Notes: a model not told the origin generated them from the letters alone. A stretch of DNA of 64,000 nucleotides from Myxococcales bacterium (GCA_002728755.1 PBVT01000047.1:232509-296508), one strand, 5' to 3'. Shown: positions 43,941-53,373, counted from the stretch's first letter. Translations and numbers: made by a program.

Positions 43941-45899
43941 TCACGCGATCCCCGGGTCCCGCGCTACAATACGGGCACTAATTCTGTCAATCGCATCACG
44001 GACAGCCCTTGATTCTACAGAGGATGCGTAGGAAACGTTCCAACGGGAGCTTTGGCGAAAATGTGGTGCGGATGAGCGTGGCTCCAGCAGGATTCGAAAC
44101 TGCGCAGCTACGGGGTTTTGTCGAACTCGGGCTACCTCTGAAGGATCCGCAAAGAAGAGTTGAACCCGGTTTTCGTCACCGATAACCCGTGCCAACGCAA
44201 ACCCCTCCGGACCCGGTCCATTCCCAGGCCAGAGTGGCTCTAACAGGCCTTGCAGATGTTCGCGGGTATCGGCATCAAGCTCACGGCGACGTGAACTCGC
44301 CGTATTTTCTTTGCGAAGACTGGTGATCGTAGCGGCATATTTGTCTTCGAATTGCTCAATAAGACGTTTCGGGTTCGTCATGGCGAGGTGATCGAGCGCT
44401 TCCAGGCTATCGGACTGGGACTCAACCCAATCGAGAATGCAGTCGAGCAATTTCAACTCTTCGATCGGTTCATAGGTATGGCAGAGGCTGGCTAGAAGGG
44501 TGTACGCCACTTGCGCCTCTGCATGCTTAAAACGATACGGGCTCTCCTCTGGATACCCGTAACGCGTCGCGGAATCGAACCCGTCGCCCGAGTAATCTTC
44601 TAGCATCAGACCGTCTTGTTTCGCCTTCCAGAAGAATGGAATATCCGGATACAGGCGGATCTTCGACAGGGCCACTTCACTACGAAATTCGTGTAGACCG
44701 TGCTCTTCAATGGCTCGCACATTGGTGCGCAGAGAGTCGAAGGTTACCCATGGATGCCAGAGGATAAACCCTGGTGAAACATGGTTCGAATCGTAAACAT
44801 CTTCGAATCGCTCTGCCACGCCCCGCAAGTACTCCAGGACACGGATGTTCATCTCGACCGTAACCCCCTTATTGTAGAAATCGAGGGTCGGTTGATGGAA
44901 GTTCTCAATACCGATCAGAAATGGAGTACAGCCATGGCCACCCTGCCGTGCCAATTCAAGAGCCTGTTCAAAGGCTGACTCTCGTAGCAGAAAAAGATCG
45001 GCGCGGGCCTGAATCAGGAGATGTACGCGCGGGCTACCCGCCGCATTCAATCGAGAAAAGAGGTCCGGCAGGTAGGGGAAGGGATCCTGATCGAGGAGGA
45101 TAATGAGCTCCGCATCAGGAACCGTATTCTGAATATTCTGGATCTGCTCGACGGCATGCTGGGCGATATCATGCACAAAGGCATAATCCTCGGCGAGGTT
45201 GATATTACAAAATGAACACCCTTTGGTGTTTGTAATTGTCGGGTCGAGCTTTACGTCTGTCCATCCCGGCACATGGTCGAAAGTCTTGCGAAATGGGCAC
45301 CCTGGATTTCCATAGACCACCAGGGTTGTATGGTCCGTCAATGCATCGGGATTCAGGCGGATGCGGTGGAAATTGGGTCGGAGTTTGTACCGTTCGATTT
45401 GTCCGTCTGATGGACACTCACCCGCTTCGCTGGACACCATCTGCCCTTGTTCGTTTCGAAACATCAGGCCCGGTATGCGCGCCGGATCTATCGGTTCGGG
45501 TGCCCGCGCCAACAGCTCGATGACCGATGCGGTGCTCCCCGGATTCACAAAGTCGTAGGGCCCCATATCCTCGCCAGAGCTTTTTCTCGGCATGAATACC
45601 AGCTTGGGGACGGCGCCCTCGTTCGCTTCCAGATGTCGCCGTAAAGCCCAGATAACATCGGGATCCCAGATACGGGATACCACAGCAAGCCCGTAACCGC
45701 CGGAGGATAAACGTTCCGCCAACTCCATTAGAAGGCGTTCATTTTCCTCTTCATCCCGCTCATCAAAGACGACTTCAAAGATATCATTCTCGATTCCCAC
45801 AGCCCGTAATTGACCCGAGCCGACAGAGATGTCGCCATCATGCAGATACGAGCCCTTACGGTGGCTCTGGAAAATAAGGTATGCAACCCGTCTACTCAT
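43941..45899 (-). CDS. B12-type radical-SAM-like protein with unusual Cys spacing (rSAM C)
   Basis: A 652-aa protein from ATG 45899 (the frame continues upstream into the previous gene's coding region). The N-terminal ~165 residues have a Rossmann-like, B12-domain layout (VAYLIFQSHRKGSYLHDGD..., GYGLAVVSRIWDPDVIWALR). The expected CxxxCxxC is replaced by YGNPGCPFRK (C201) and, 26 residues later, TKGCSFCNINLAED (C228, C231): three cysteines in a C-x26-C-x2-C pattern. Later barrel parts look normal (PFLIGIENFHQPTLDFYNKG; HVSPGFILWHPWV). Whether it binds a 4Fe-4S cluster is open. It is the last gene of a three-gene radical SAM operon, 17 bases after rSAM B. Confidence 0.7.
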   Translation of the reverse strand: MSRRVAYLIFQSHRKGSYLHDGDISVGSGQLRAVGIENDIFEVVFDERDEEENERLLMELAERLSSGGYGLAVVSRIWDPDVIWALRRHLEANEGAVPKLVFMPRKSSGEDMGPYDFVNPGSTASVIELLARAPEPIDPARIPGLMFRNEQGQMVSSEAGECPSDGQIERYKLRPNFHRIRLNPDALTDHTTLVVYGNPGCPFRKTFDHVPGWTDVKLDPTITNTKGCSFCNINLAEDYAFVHDIAQHAVEQIQNIQNTVPDAELIILLDQDPFPYLPDLFSRLNAAGSPRVHLLIQARADLFLLRESAFEQALELARQGGHGCTPFLIGIENFHQPTLDFYNKGVTVEMNIRVLEYLRGVAERFEDVYDSNHVSPGFILWHPWVTFDSLRTNVRAIEEHGLHEFRSEVALSKIRLYPDIPFFWKAKQDGLMLEDYSGDGFDSATRYGYPEESPYRFKHAEAQVAYTLLASLCHTYEPIEELKLLDCILDWVESQSDSLEALDHLAMTNPKRLIEQFEDKYAATITSLRKENTASSRRRELDADTREHLQGLLEPLWPGNGPGPEGFALARVIGDENRVQLFFADPSEVARVRQNPVAAQFRILLEPRSSAPHFRQSSRWNVSYASSVESRAVRDAIDRISARIVARDPGIA

Positions 45900-45916
45900 G
45901 GAACGGCCACGTACTC

Positions 45917-48835
45917 CTAGTCCCTTGCGAACGGTAGTAAGATTCCAGGTCCACGTTTCCGTCGTTGCAACTTGGTATTTCCACCGACACCGATGAACTC
46001 CCAAGTATCGGTCGCAATCTTTAGCTTTCGGGATGTTTGGAATAAGGAGCCTAGCACAAGATTCATCAATTGAATCTCCAACTCCGGCTCTGCTGTACGG
46101 CTCACAAAGTTGGCTCGGTCATAACGGACTGTCCAGTCCTGTAATGAGCCTTCAAATACGATAGACCGGTATTTATCGAAATAAAGAGTCGGCCGGCCCA
46201 TCTTCTCGATAACCCCCGCACGCGCCTCTTCGTCTTCGGGGAATAAGGCTGCCAGACTCTGATCGGCATACGCTCCCCCCTCTTTGCAGTCGAAACGACA
46301 AGGGTAGAATGGAACAATATGGGCCATTCCGAGATTCAATAACGGATTCGGCTCGGAGCACTCCCGCTCGGAGACAGCATATACATTTTCACTATCGCTG
46401 CTGTTGTCTGCCATCGACGCAAATGTCGCCGCACAGCAGCTGGGGTAGCCCATCAACTCTCCGACCTGGAAAGCCTGTGCGGTCGGATCGCCGGACCGGT
46501 AGACCTTGGCCACAAATTGCGCTTTCTCTGGGTCCTTGCTGACAAAGAAATGAGCATGGCCCGTTGCCACTCCATTCCCCAGAGACTCACCCTCTTCGGC
46601 CTGCACCACTTCGACGTGATGCCCCATATAGCGCGCCCGATATTTTTCCACCTGCTCGAAAGGCAGGGTCAGATATAGGACCGGTTTCAAACCCGCAATA
46701 TAGGAGATCTCTTCCATGCGATCGTAGCCCTGTGCACGGATTCCGTCTTCTATCTGCATCGACACATCATCCGATGTCTGCTCGTTCGAGACCGCTTCAA
46801 GGGCGGGTACTTCTTCGAACCCCATAGCGAACGTACCCTGACGCCGGGCCTCTTCCAGGTCACCGTCTTGCAACGCCTTACAACCTTTCTCCCAGGCATC
46901 GTTCACTGCGGGCCAATCGACCCGTTCATGTTCCCAACGAACCAGAGTCTCAATCTGGTCCGGCACAATGCCATACCAGGGGTTCACCGGCTCTTTCACA
47001 GAAACTTCGAGTTCGGAGCCTTCCAGAGGCACAAACTCGTCCATTCCGTAGATTTCTTCGTATTCTTTAAAGACCCCCGGGCACAGATCATAGATCGTAC
47101 AATCCTTGCACTGCTCGCCCTTGTTCTTCTTATAATCGTCCTCGCTATGGGCCTCGTTCGCGATCTGCGTAAGATCAGAATACTGCTGATAACCACCACG
47201 CAGCTGACACCATGGGATACCGGCTCGGGCCAACACAACAAAGGGGTGATCCCAGGAACGCATCATATCCATAGCCTTCTTTAGATAAGGCATGACATCG
47301 GAATAGCGCGGAATGAGCCAGAGATTGTCCTTCGCTCGATATAGCGGGCTCACAAAGGCAAAGGACATCTGGATGCTGGAGCCGAACTCATTATGGAACC
47401 AGGTCACAAAGTTCGGCAGGTTCTCGTAGTTGAGCTTACTCACCACATGGTTGATCTCGACCTTGATCCCCATATCCTGAAAATTATGCAGGGACGCGAC
47501 TGTTTTTTCCCAGTCTCCTTCACAGCCCGTGCATTTAGCAGATAGCTCCTCGTTGTCCGCATGAAGACTGATGAATGCGACGTCCAAGCCCGCATCAACA
47601 AGCTTCTTCGCGTGCTTGGGAATCGACGTCTTGGTCCCATTGGTGACCAATTCAATCTTCTGGTACCCGAGCTGTTTCGCCAACCGAATGTAATCCGGCA
47701 GCTCTTTTACGAGGGTCGGTTCTCCACCGGAGAACGAGAGATGGCGAGCACCAAGACGATACCAACGAATGATCTTCTTCTTGGTCTTCTTTACGGTCTT
47801 GAAACTATTCTCGCTGGTCTCATTCGCACTACAGAACGGGCATAGCTGATTACAAACGATGGTGGGACGAATCACTTTCAGCATCACATTGGATGCCCTC
47901 GCTCTCGCTAACGGATCCTCAAAATGCTTGGCGAGTCTAGATTCCGTCGGAGGGAGAATCGATTCCGCGATGGGTTCAAAGATCTCTTCCCCATATCGCT
48001 CCAGGTACCAGCCCCGAACTCCACTACATTGTTTCTCCATGAAGCACGAGTTGCAGGCTTCTCCCACGACATTGTCGACATCGCGCCGAGCCGGTCGGGT
48101 GGGATGGAATGGGGCCGTTTCGGGGGTACGGTACGCCTCCGGGAGGCCACAGAACGGGACACCACTGCCCGGAAGAAATACAATCGGTATGCCCTGGTCG
48201 CTTGCCTCATCAAGAATCGCTGTCAGGTCGGTGCGCAGTTTGTCCAACGAAAGGGGCACAAGGCGTTCCCCATTTTTCCCTTCTGGAAGTCGCTGAGAAA
48301 TAGAAAGCTCTACGGCTGATATGCGTTCGAGTCGAACCGATAGTTCATCGAGGATCCGCCCAAGATTCTGTGCCCTCGGATTCCATATTGGAATCTTTAC
48401 TCGAACATCCACGTCAACCTTCGACAGGGCTTCCAATGCCTTCAAGAGCTGTTGATACGACCCCTTCTTATGGGTCAGATAATCATGCACACGTGCATCT
48501 GTGGAATGAATCGTAAGGACAACCTCGTTCAGGCCAGAGTCGACCAGACCACGGAGCTTCTCGTCGCTATCCAGACGGAAACCGTCCGTAGACAAACCCA
48601 CATGTTGGAAGCCGGTTGAGATGGCGTGCTGAATCAAGCTTCCCATATCGTCCCGGTCTAACGGGTCATCACCGAAAAAGCGGATTTCCCCCGGCTCATT
48701 TCCCGCCAGATTATCGATCTGACGCACCAAACGCTCTAAAGAATAGCGTTGGGAAAGGTCGGATGCCAGCTGCCCACTTTGCGGTGGTACCTGCTCCAGA
48801 ACCTTGAGACTAACCGTATGATTGCGACGGGCCAT
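45917..48835 (-). CDS. Tandem pseudo-/active radical SAM protein with DUF483-like C-terminus (rSAM B)
   Basis: A 972-aa protein from ATG 48835 (a frame start 19 codons upstream, at 48892, is possible; neither has a clear ribosome site). Residues ~1-300 have a radical SAM barrel and SPASM layout but no CxxxCxxC; RFFGDDPLDR stands where GGEP is expected, and cysteines 261, 264 and 270 (CNSCFMEKQC) resemble a SPASM site. Residues ~315-610 are an intact enzyme: CNQLCPFC at 328-335, SFSGGEP at 367-373, SPASM-like cysteines 576, 579 and 585. Residues ~700-972 include GYPSCCAATF and PFYPCRFDCK, which resemble DUF483. Its substrate is unknown. Confidence 0.85.
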   Translation of the reverse strand: MARRNHTVSLKVLEQVPPQSGQLASDLSQRYSLERLVRQIDNLAGNEPGEIRFFGDDPLDRDDMGSLIQHAISTGFQHVGLSTDGFRLDSDEKLRGLVDSGLNEVVLTIHSTDARVHDYLTHKKGSYQQLLKALEALSKVDVDVRVKIPIWNPRAQNLGRILDELSVRLERISAVELSISQRLPEGKNGERLVPLSLDKLRTDLTAILDEASDQGIPIVFLPGSGVPFCGLPEAYRTPETAPFHPTRPARRDVDNVVGEACNSCFMEKQCSGVRGWYLERYGEEIFEPIAESILPPTESRLAKHFEDPLARARASNVMLKVIRPTIVCNQLCPFCSANETSENSFKTVKKTKKKIIRWYRLGARHLSFSGGEPTLVKELPDYIRLAKQLGYQKIELVTNGTKTSIPKHAKKLVDAGLDVAFISLHADNEELSAKCTGCEGDWEKTVASLHNFQDMGIKVEINHVVSKLNYENLPNFVTWFHNEFGSSIQMSFAFVSPLYRAKDNLWLIPRYSDVMPYLKKAMDMMRSWDHPFVVLARAGIPWCQLRGGYQQYSDLTQIANEAHSEDDYKKNKGEQCKDCTIYDLCPGVFKEYEEIYGMDEFVPLEGSELEVSVKEPVNPWYGIVPDQIETLVRWEHERVDWPAVNDAWEKGCKALQDGDLEEARRQGTFAMGFEEVPALEAVSNEQTSDDVSMQIEDGIRAQGYDRMEEISYIAGLKPVLYLTLPFEQVEKYRARYMGHHVEVVQAEEGESLGNGVATGHAHFFVSKDPEKAQFVAKVYRSGDPTAQAFQVGELMGYPSCCAATFASMADNSSDSENVYAVSERECSEPNPLLNLGMAHIVPFYPCRFDCKEGGAYADQSLAALFPEDEEARAGVIEKMGRPTLYFDKYRSIVFEGSLQDWTVRYDRANFVSRTAEPELEIQLMNLVLGSLFQTSRKLKIATDTWEFIGVGGNTKLQRRKRGPGILLPFARD

Positions 48836-48906
48836 AAAAAAAATGTAGCAGTACACCGTTCCATGAGCAATGCCCTTCACAGCATTCCTCATTTGAATGG
48901 AACTGG

Positions 48907-50784
48907 TCAGGATTCAGGAAGTGCCTCGGAACTAGAGAAAACCACGGGTTCGCTCAAGGGCTTGATCTCCGAATCACCATATTGATCAATGTAACTGCGA
49001 CGCACCCCCACGCAATAGTCAGTAAACGAACATTCGCTACACCGATCGGCTTTATAGAACTCTTTGCCCACTTCTGGACTACGGTAAATCTTTCGGAGTA
49101 ATCGCTGGTGGTATTTCATCGTGCCGCCCAGCATGCACGGAGGATAACTGCCCTGTCCGATGATCCCACCAAAACCAATGTCCGTTTCCAGACAATAATC
49201 CAACGCGTTGGTAAAGTACGGCTCTAAATCCGTAAAGGTGGGGACCACCCAATTCGCCACAAGGTCGTTGATTCCCTGTGCAATCGCAAAGCAGATACTT
49301 ACATGCCCCGTTTCCTCGGGAAATTCCTCACGCAGGAACCGAACATACTCCGGTAACTCCTGGTAATTCATCTTTGTGATGACACAGGCAATCTGCGTTC
49401 GAATCCCCAACTCACGGAAATTATGCATCGCCTGGACTGTCTTCCAGAAGGCCTTCGGCAGCCTTGTAATCTCATCCGACTTCTCCGGATCGACACTATG
49501 AAGAGAGAAGGTCACCATCGTCAGACCGGAGTCGACCAGCTCACGGGCATAGTCCATTTCCGCAGACTTGACCCCATTGGATTGCATCTCGATGCTCTTC
49601 AATCCCAGCTCACGGGCTCCACGAATAATAGCTGGTAGCTCGGGGTGAATGGTCGGCTCGCCACCGGAAACAATTAGATGCGTTGTACCTTCATCGACAA
49701 AACCGGAGATTTTCTCCAGAAGGGCGTCGACCTCATAGTCCCCGACGGTTCGATCCACAAAACAGAATGAGCAGGCCATATTGCAATGGCCGTTGACTCG
49801 AACGGCCGACATCTCACGTTGCGTTACGGGATTGTCAAAATCGGAGATCTGCTTGTAATCCCACTGCTCCAGTTTATTCATCGGCCGCAGACGCCAACCG
49901 AGCGCTTCTTCCAGCTGGATAGGCACCATCTCTTCAGAGCCGTAATGCTCCACATAGCTTTGCTCTATGCCAGGGCAATTCTCTAAAAGGACACAGCTAT
50001 CACAGGCCGACGCGCGGGTTAGCTGCTGCCGATCCGAATGTTTGTAGAAGTTGATTCGATCGTGGAACAGACTGCCATAGCGGTTCAGTTGTCCCCCGGT
50101 CGTACACGGTGAGACACCACTCTTTTCCGTCAGCCCATATTCAAGGCGCCGGCGTTGTGCCACATGGAAATACCGGGCCAGATACGGTGAAATCTCGTTG
50201 TAGGATAGCAACGAACCTCGCTCAGATTCAGGGACCTGACCCACCTGAGGTAAAGAGAATAATACGCCTGTGATCCCGCCGCCCATTCTGGCGATACGCT
50301 CGATCATAGGTTCGATCTTCGGAGCGTTGGCGCGTAATACAGGTATAATAACGTAGACTTTTAGACGCGATTCAGCTGCAGCCTGTAGACCTTCAACATA
50401 GCGTTCATGCTGGCCTGGATCGCGCATAATTGATTCGTTGAGTTCCTCGTCGAGACTGGCACATACAAGGAACGCCTCTTTGAAACCGGCCGCCTCCAGA
50501 TAGGACACGACATGGTCACTGGCAAAGGCAGATGACGGAGCCTCCAACGCACAGGTATCAATTCCAATTTCGTTACACTGGTCGACGACATCGAGAAAGC
50601 TTGGGTGCTCAAGAGGGTTACTCCCCCCCATCACGAGTCGTCGGCACTCGGCCGGCCGAATCTCGCTAACCTGTGCTTTCAAACGTTCCACGTCTACTTG
50701 CTGGCGCGACACATTCCACCGCTCCGAGGCGAAACGATAGTCCAGCCGATCTCGTTCGTAAAAAATCAGACGCGCGTCATACAT
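48907..50784 (-). CDS. Tandem pseudo-/active radical SAM protein (rSAM A)
   Basis: A 625-aa protein of two radical SAM/SPASM-like halves. Half 1 (~1-300) lacks the N-terminal CxxxCxxC but keeps RRLVMGGSNPLEHPSFLDVV where GGEP belongs and a SPASM-like CDSCVLLENC (261-270). Half 2 (~320-620) has CNMACSFC (334-341), VSGGEPTIHPELP (372-384), SIEMQSNGV, VTFSLHSVDP and CSECSFTDYC (582-591). The same layout in rSAM B points to a common fused ancestor. The ATG at 50784 has no ribosome site and sits at the expected transcription start of its promoter, so the mRNA may be leaderless. Substrate unknown; likely co-transcribed with rSAM B and C. Confidence 0.87.
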   Translation of the reverse strand: MYDARLIFYERDRLDYRFASERWNVSRQQVDVERLKAQVSEIRPAECRRLVMGGSNPLEHPSFLDVVDQCNEIGIDTCALEAPSSAFASDHVVSYLEAAGFKEAFLVCASLDEELNESIMRDPGQHERYVEGLQAAAESRLKVYVIIPVLRANAPKIEPMIERIARMGGGITGVLFSLPQVGQVPESERGSLLSYNEISPYLARYFHVAQRRRLEYGLTEKSGVSPCTTGGQLNRYGSLFHDRINFYKHSDRQQLTRASACDSCVLLENCPGIEQSYVEHYGSEEMVPIQLEEALGWRLRPMNKLEQWDYKQISDFDNPVTQREMSAVRVNGHCNMACSFCFVDRTVGDYEVDALLEKISGFVDEGTTHLIVSGGEPTIHPELPAIIRGARELGLKSIEMQSNGVKSAEMDYARELVDSGLTMVTFSLHSVDPEKSDEITRLPKAFWKTVQAMHNFRELGIRTQIACVITKMNYQELPEYVRFLREEFPEETGHVSICFAIAQGINDLVANWVVPTFTDLEPYFTNALDYCLETDIGFGGIIGQGSYPPCMLGGTMKYHQRLLRKIYRSPEVGKEFYKADRCSECSFTDYCVGVRRSYIDQYGDSEIKPLSEPVVFSSSEALPES

Positions 50785-50790
50785 AGGTCG

Positions 50791-50820
50791 AATTTAGGAA
50801 GGGGCCGCGACTTCTGTCAA
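50791..50820 (-). promoter_or_regulatory. Promoter of the rSAM A-B-C operon, probably leaderless
   Basis: On the minus strand TTGACA (50820-50815), 18 bases, TAAATT (50796-50791). The start codon at 50784 is 6 bases after the -10 box, so transcription would begin at or next to the A of ATG. No other gene lies between 50785 and 50925. Confidence 0.55.
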
Positions 50821-50925
50821 TAAGAACAGAAACCGCAGGTGCGAGGAATCGTGTAAGAAGTGAGTCCGGAAAGTATAGCAAATTCCTGTCCCGTCGTATC
50901 GTTCCTCTGTCATTTTGTTCCGAAT

Positions 50926-53187
50926 TTACTTCAAGAGAGGCCAGATTGGCGCATGATCGTCGGTCCAAACCAGAGGTGTACCAGCCGGTGGTCTCTCTGT
51001 AATCGCCTGCTCAACAGCATCCGATCCTAGAAAATGCTGGTTGTGGCTCATCAACACCCAATAGCTGAAATAAGCCCCCAACCAGGTCACCTTACAATCA
51101 TACCAGGCAGCTTTCTTGCGCTTGTTGAGTTCATCACGGGGTAGCGATGGATCATCCAACCACTTACCGGCACATCGACGCCCTTTCCAGCCCAGCATAT
51201 CGCAGTACTGATTCTCGTCGCGAGGGTACTGCACCCATCGCCCCTCCATCTTCCTTTCTCCAACATGGGCCTGAATGACCGGCAGAAGGTTGATATGAGC
51301 GTTGGTTACATTAATCGCGAGGATCCCATCGGGCTTCAGCAGTGCAAGATACGTATCCATCGCCTCACGCGTAAGCAAATGGGCGGGAACCGAATCACCG
51401 CTGAACGCGTCCAGGACCAACACGTCGAACATAGCACTCTCCTCGGTACGCTGTAACTCGTCGGGAGTCCTGGCTTCGCGTTTTCGTTCTTCGAGGGCTC
51501 GTGCTTCCAGTTCAAGGGATTGGCGACCATCTCCCGTCACAATGCTCCAGGTCGCGGGGGTGTCAGCGAGGAACGAGAAGTGTGTCGATGCCATATCGAT
51601 TACATCCGGGTTGATCTCATAAAACCGGAATTCATCGCCGGGCTTACCATAGGCTGCCAGGGTGCCGATCCCAAGACCCACCACACCGAACCGTCGCCCC
51701 TTTTCATCGGGTCGCCAGTCCATCGCAAGCCCGACGCCGGTCCCACGAACAAAATAGGCGGTTGGTTCCCGACTGCATTCCGAACGCAGATGTTGGAACC
51801 CATGGCTGATACGGCCACTAAGAAAGTTCTTAACCCAGGGTTTGCGACTCTCTTGTGGGTGAAGGGACACGCGCAGGAAACCATAAAAGCTGCGGCTTAC
51901 TACGAGCGAGCGGTCATAGATCCCCATAAAGTGTTGTCCAAAACGGAACGATGAAAGAAGCACTGTGACCACAACCAAGCCCATCAATAACTTCTGAGTT
52001 CGTCGCATATTGTCGATGGCATGAATGCTCTTCAGCGTCCCGATAAGAAGCAAAAAGACCAGGCCGGTCGCGACCAGCCCAACCGGGAATTCAATGAAGA
52101 CATCAAAAAGCCCGGGTAGAATTATCGCACCAATGACCGATCCCAACACGCTACCGATGGCGATGTACAGGTAGTATCGCGTCAAAGCACTGGGGTCGGG
52201 CTTGATTCGCTCCAACTCCCCATGAAGCAACATACAGCAGACGAATAAGATCCCGTTGTAAGCAAGGAATTGGTTGGTCATCGAGAGCCTGAGTTCGTCC
52301 TCCATCATCCAGATGGCCACGGCCACGGCTACCACATAGGCACCGACCAACCGCCACCTCCGATACAGGCCAGGCCAAGCGAAGACGAGAGTAAATGTGA
52401 GCAGATACAGGCCGAGTGGAACGATCCACAGCACCGGCGTAACGCTGATGTCCTGACTCAGCCCATGGGTCACAGCCATCAATAAGAGCGATGAGACCAT
52501 AGGCAACACAAACCAGAAGACCTTCTGACGCCATGGGCTTGTATCGGAGACGGCTCCAGATGCTGATACTGTCGAACCGGAACGATAGGTGCAGTAGGCG
52601 CACCAGAGAACCAGGCAAATACAAAGCACATACAGTAGGGACCAGAGTCTTGTCTGTGCTACTCGCCCAAGGTTTGGAGCCAACACCAGAGGAAAGAGAG
52701 CTAAAGCGAGAAAAGCTCCGGCGTTCGACCAGGCGTAAAACCGATAGGGCTTGTTTTTCTCCGAACAGCGAGCGAACCAGGCCTGAATAAGCGGAGAAGT
52801 CGACGACAAGAGTACGTACGGTAATCCCACGCAGCTTATTAATGCACCAAGGACTCGAAAGGTCGGCTCCGTATCTCCGGACAACTTCCAGGCCGGATCT
52901 GGCTGTAACGGGAGTTGCAGTATCGAAAGGATCAATACAACCGCATGCACCAATAAGGCCCGATGAAGACCGAGGCGAACCGTAAGGTAATGGGCATAAA
53001 GATATCCAAGGAGAAGACCTGTCTGGAAAAATAGAAGACAGGCTGTCCATGTCGCGGGACTCCCCCCGAACCAGGGTAGAATGTACTGCCCAAGAGTGGG
53101 CTGCACCAGGAACAGCAAAAACGAACCACTGAAAATCGCCACAATAAAGGGCGCTGTTCGTGTTCTGGTGTTTTCAGAAGATCCCAT
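50926..53187 (-). CDS. Fused membrane / spermidine-synthase-like protein
   Basis: A 753-aa protein from ATG 53187. Residues ~10-430 are ten or more membrane helices (GSFLLFLVQPTLGQYILPWF then WTACLLFFQTGLLLGYLYAHY) of the fused transporter/spermidine-synthase family. The C-terminal ~300 residues resemble the Rossmann domain of spermidine synthases: GVVGLGIGTLAAYGKPGD, YEINPDVIDMA, VTGDGRQSLE, and VLDAFSGDSVPAHLLTREAM. It may use an adenosyl substrate at the membrane; true spermidine synthesis is not established for this family. It lies 30 bases after the small Feo-associated gene and may be read through from the feo operon. Confidence 0.8.
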   Translation of the reverse strand: MGSSENTRTRTAPFIVAIFSGSFLLFLVQPTLGQYILPWFGGSPATWTACLLFFQTGLLLGYLYAHYLTVRLGLHRALLVHAVVLILSILQLPLQPDPAWKLSGDTEPTFRVLGALISCVGLPYVLLSSTSPLIQAWFARCSEKNKPYRFYAWSNAGAFLALALFPLVLAPNLGRVAQTRLWSLLYVLCICLVLWCAYCTYRSGSTVSASGAVSDTSPWRQKVFWFVLPMVSSLLLMAVTHGLSQDISVTPVLWIVPLGLYLLTFTLVFAWPGLYRRWRLVGAYVVAVAVAIWMMEDELRLSMTNQFLAYNGILFVCCMLLHGELERIKPDPSALTRYYLYIAIGSVLGSVIGAIILPGLFDVFIEFPVGLVATGLVFLLLIGTLKSIHAIDNMRRTQKLLMGLVVVTVLLSSFRFGQHFMGIYDRSLVVSRSFYGFLRVSLHPQESRKPWVKNFLSGRISHGFQHLRSECSREPTAYFVRGTGVGLAMDWRPDEKGRRFGVVGLGIGTLAAYGKPGDEFRFYEINPDVIDMASTHFSFLADTPATWSIVTGDGRQSLELEARALEERKREARTPDELQRTEESAMFDVLVLDAFSGDSVPAHLLTREAMDTYLALLKPDGILAINVTNAHINLLPVIQAHVGERKMEGRWVQYPRDENQYCDMLGWKGRRCAGKWLDDPSLPRDELNKRKKAAWYDCKVTWLGAYFSYWVLMSHNQHFLGSDAVEQAITERPPAGTPLVWTDDHAPIWPLLK

Positions 53188-53217
53188 CAAGCTCGTAAAC
53201 GTCGTCGCGTGCTCGAA

Positions 53218-53370
53218 TCAGCCGCGCGGACTGGAGCGCTCGATCAACTGCTTCGCTGCACATGTATTACAGCCAGCTTTCTGACGCTTCCACGGTCGAA
53301 AAGCCACAAAAAAACAGGTCACGGCCAAAGTGATTGCGACGGGATCTTGCCAGGTGAAAAACCAATCCAT
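53218..53370 (-). CDS. Small FeoB-associated Cys-containing membrane protein
   Basis: A 50-aa protein with one membrane helix (AITLAVTCFFVAFRPW) and a short cytosolic tail with CNTC near residue 35. Size, position directly after feoB (3 bases) and the CxxC end match the small FeoB-associated membrane proteins found in many feo operons, which may take part in iron transfer. Start is ATG 53370; the ribosome site lies inside the feoB end and is weak. The family match is by layout, since the sequence is short. Confidence 0.6.
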   Translation of the reverse strand: MDWFFTWQDPVAITLAVTCFFVAFRPWKRQKAGCNTCAAKQLIERSSPRG

Positions 53371-53373
53371 ATC

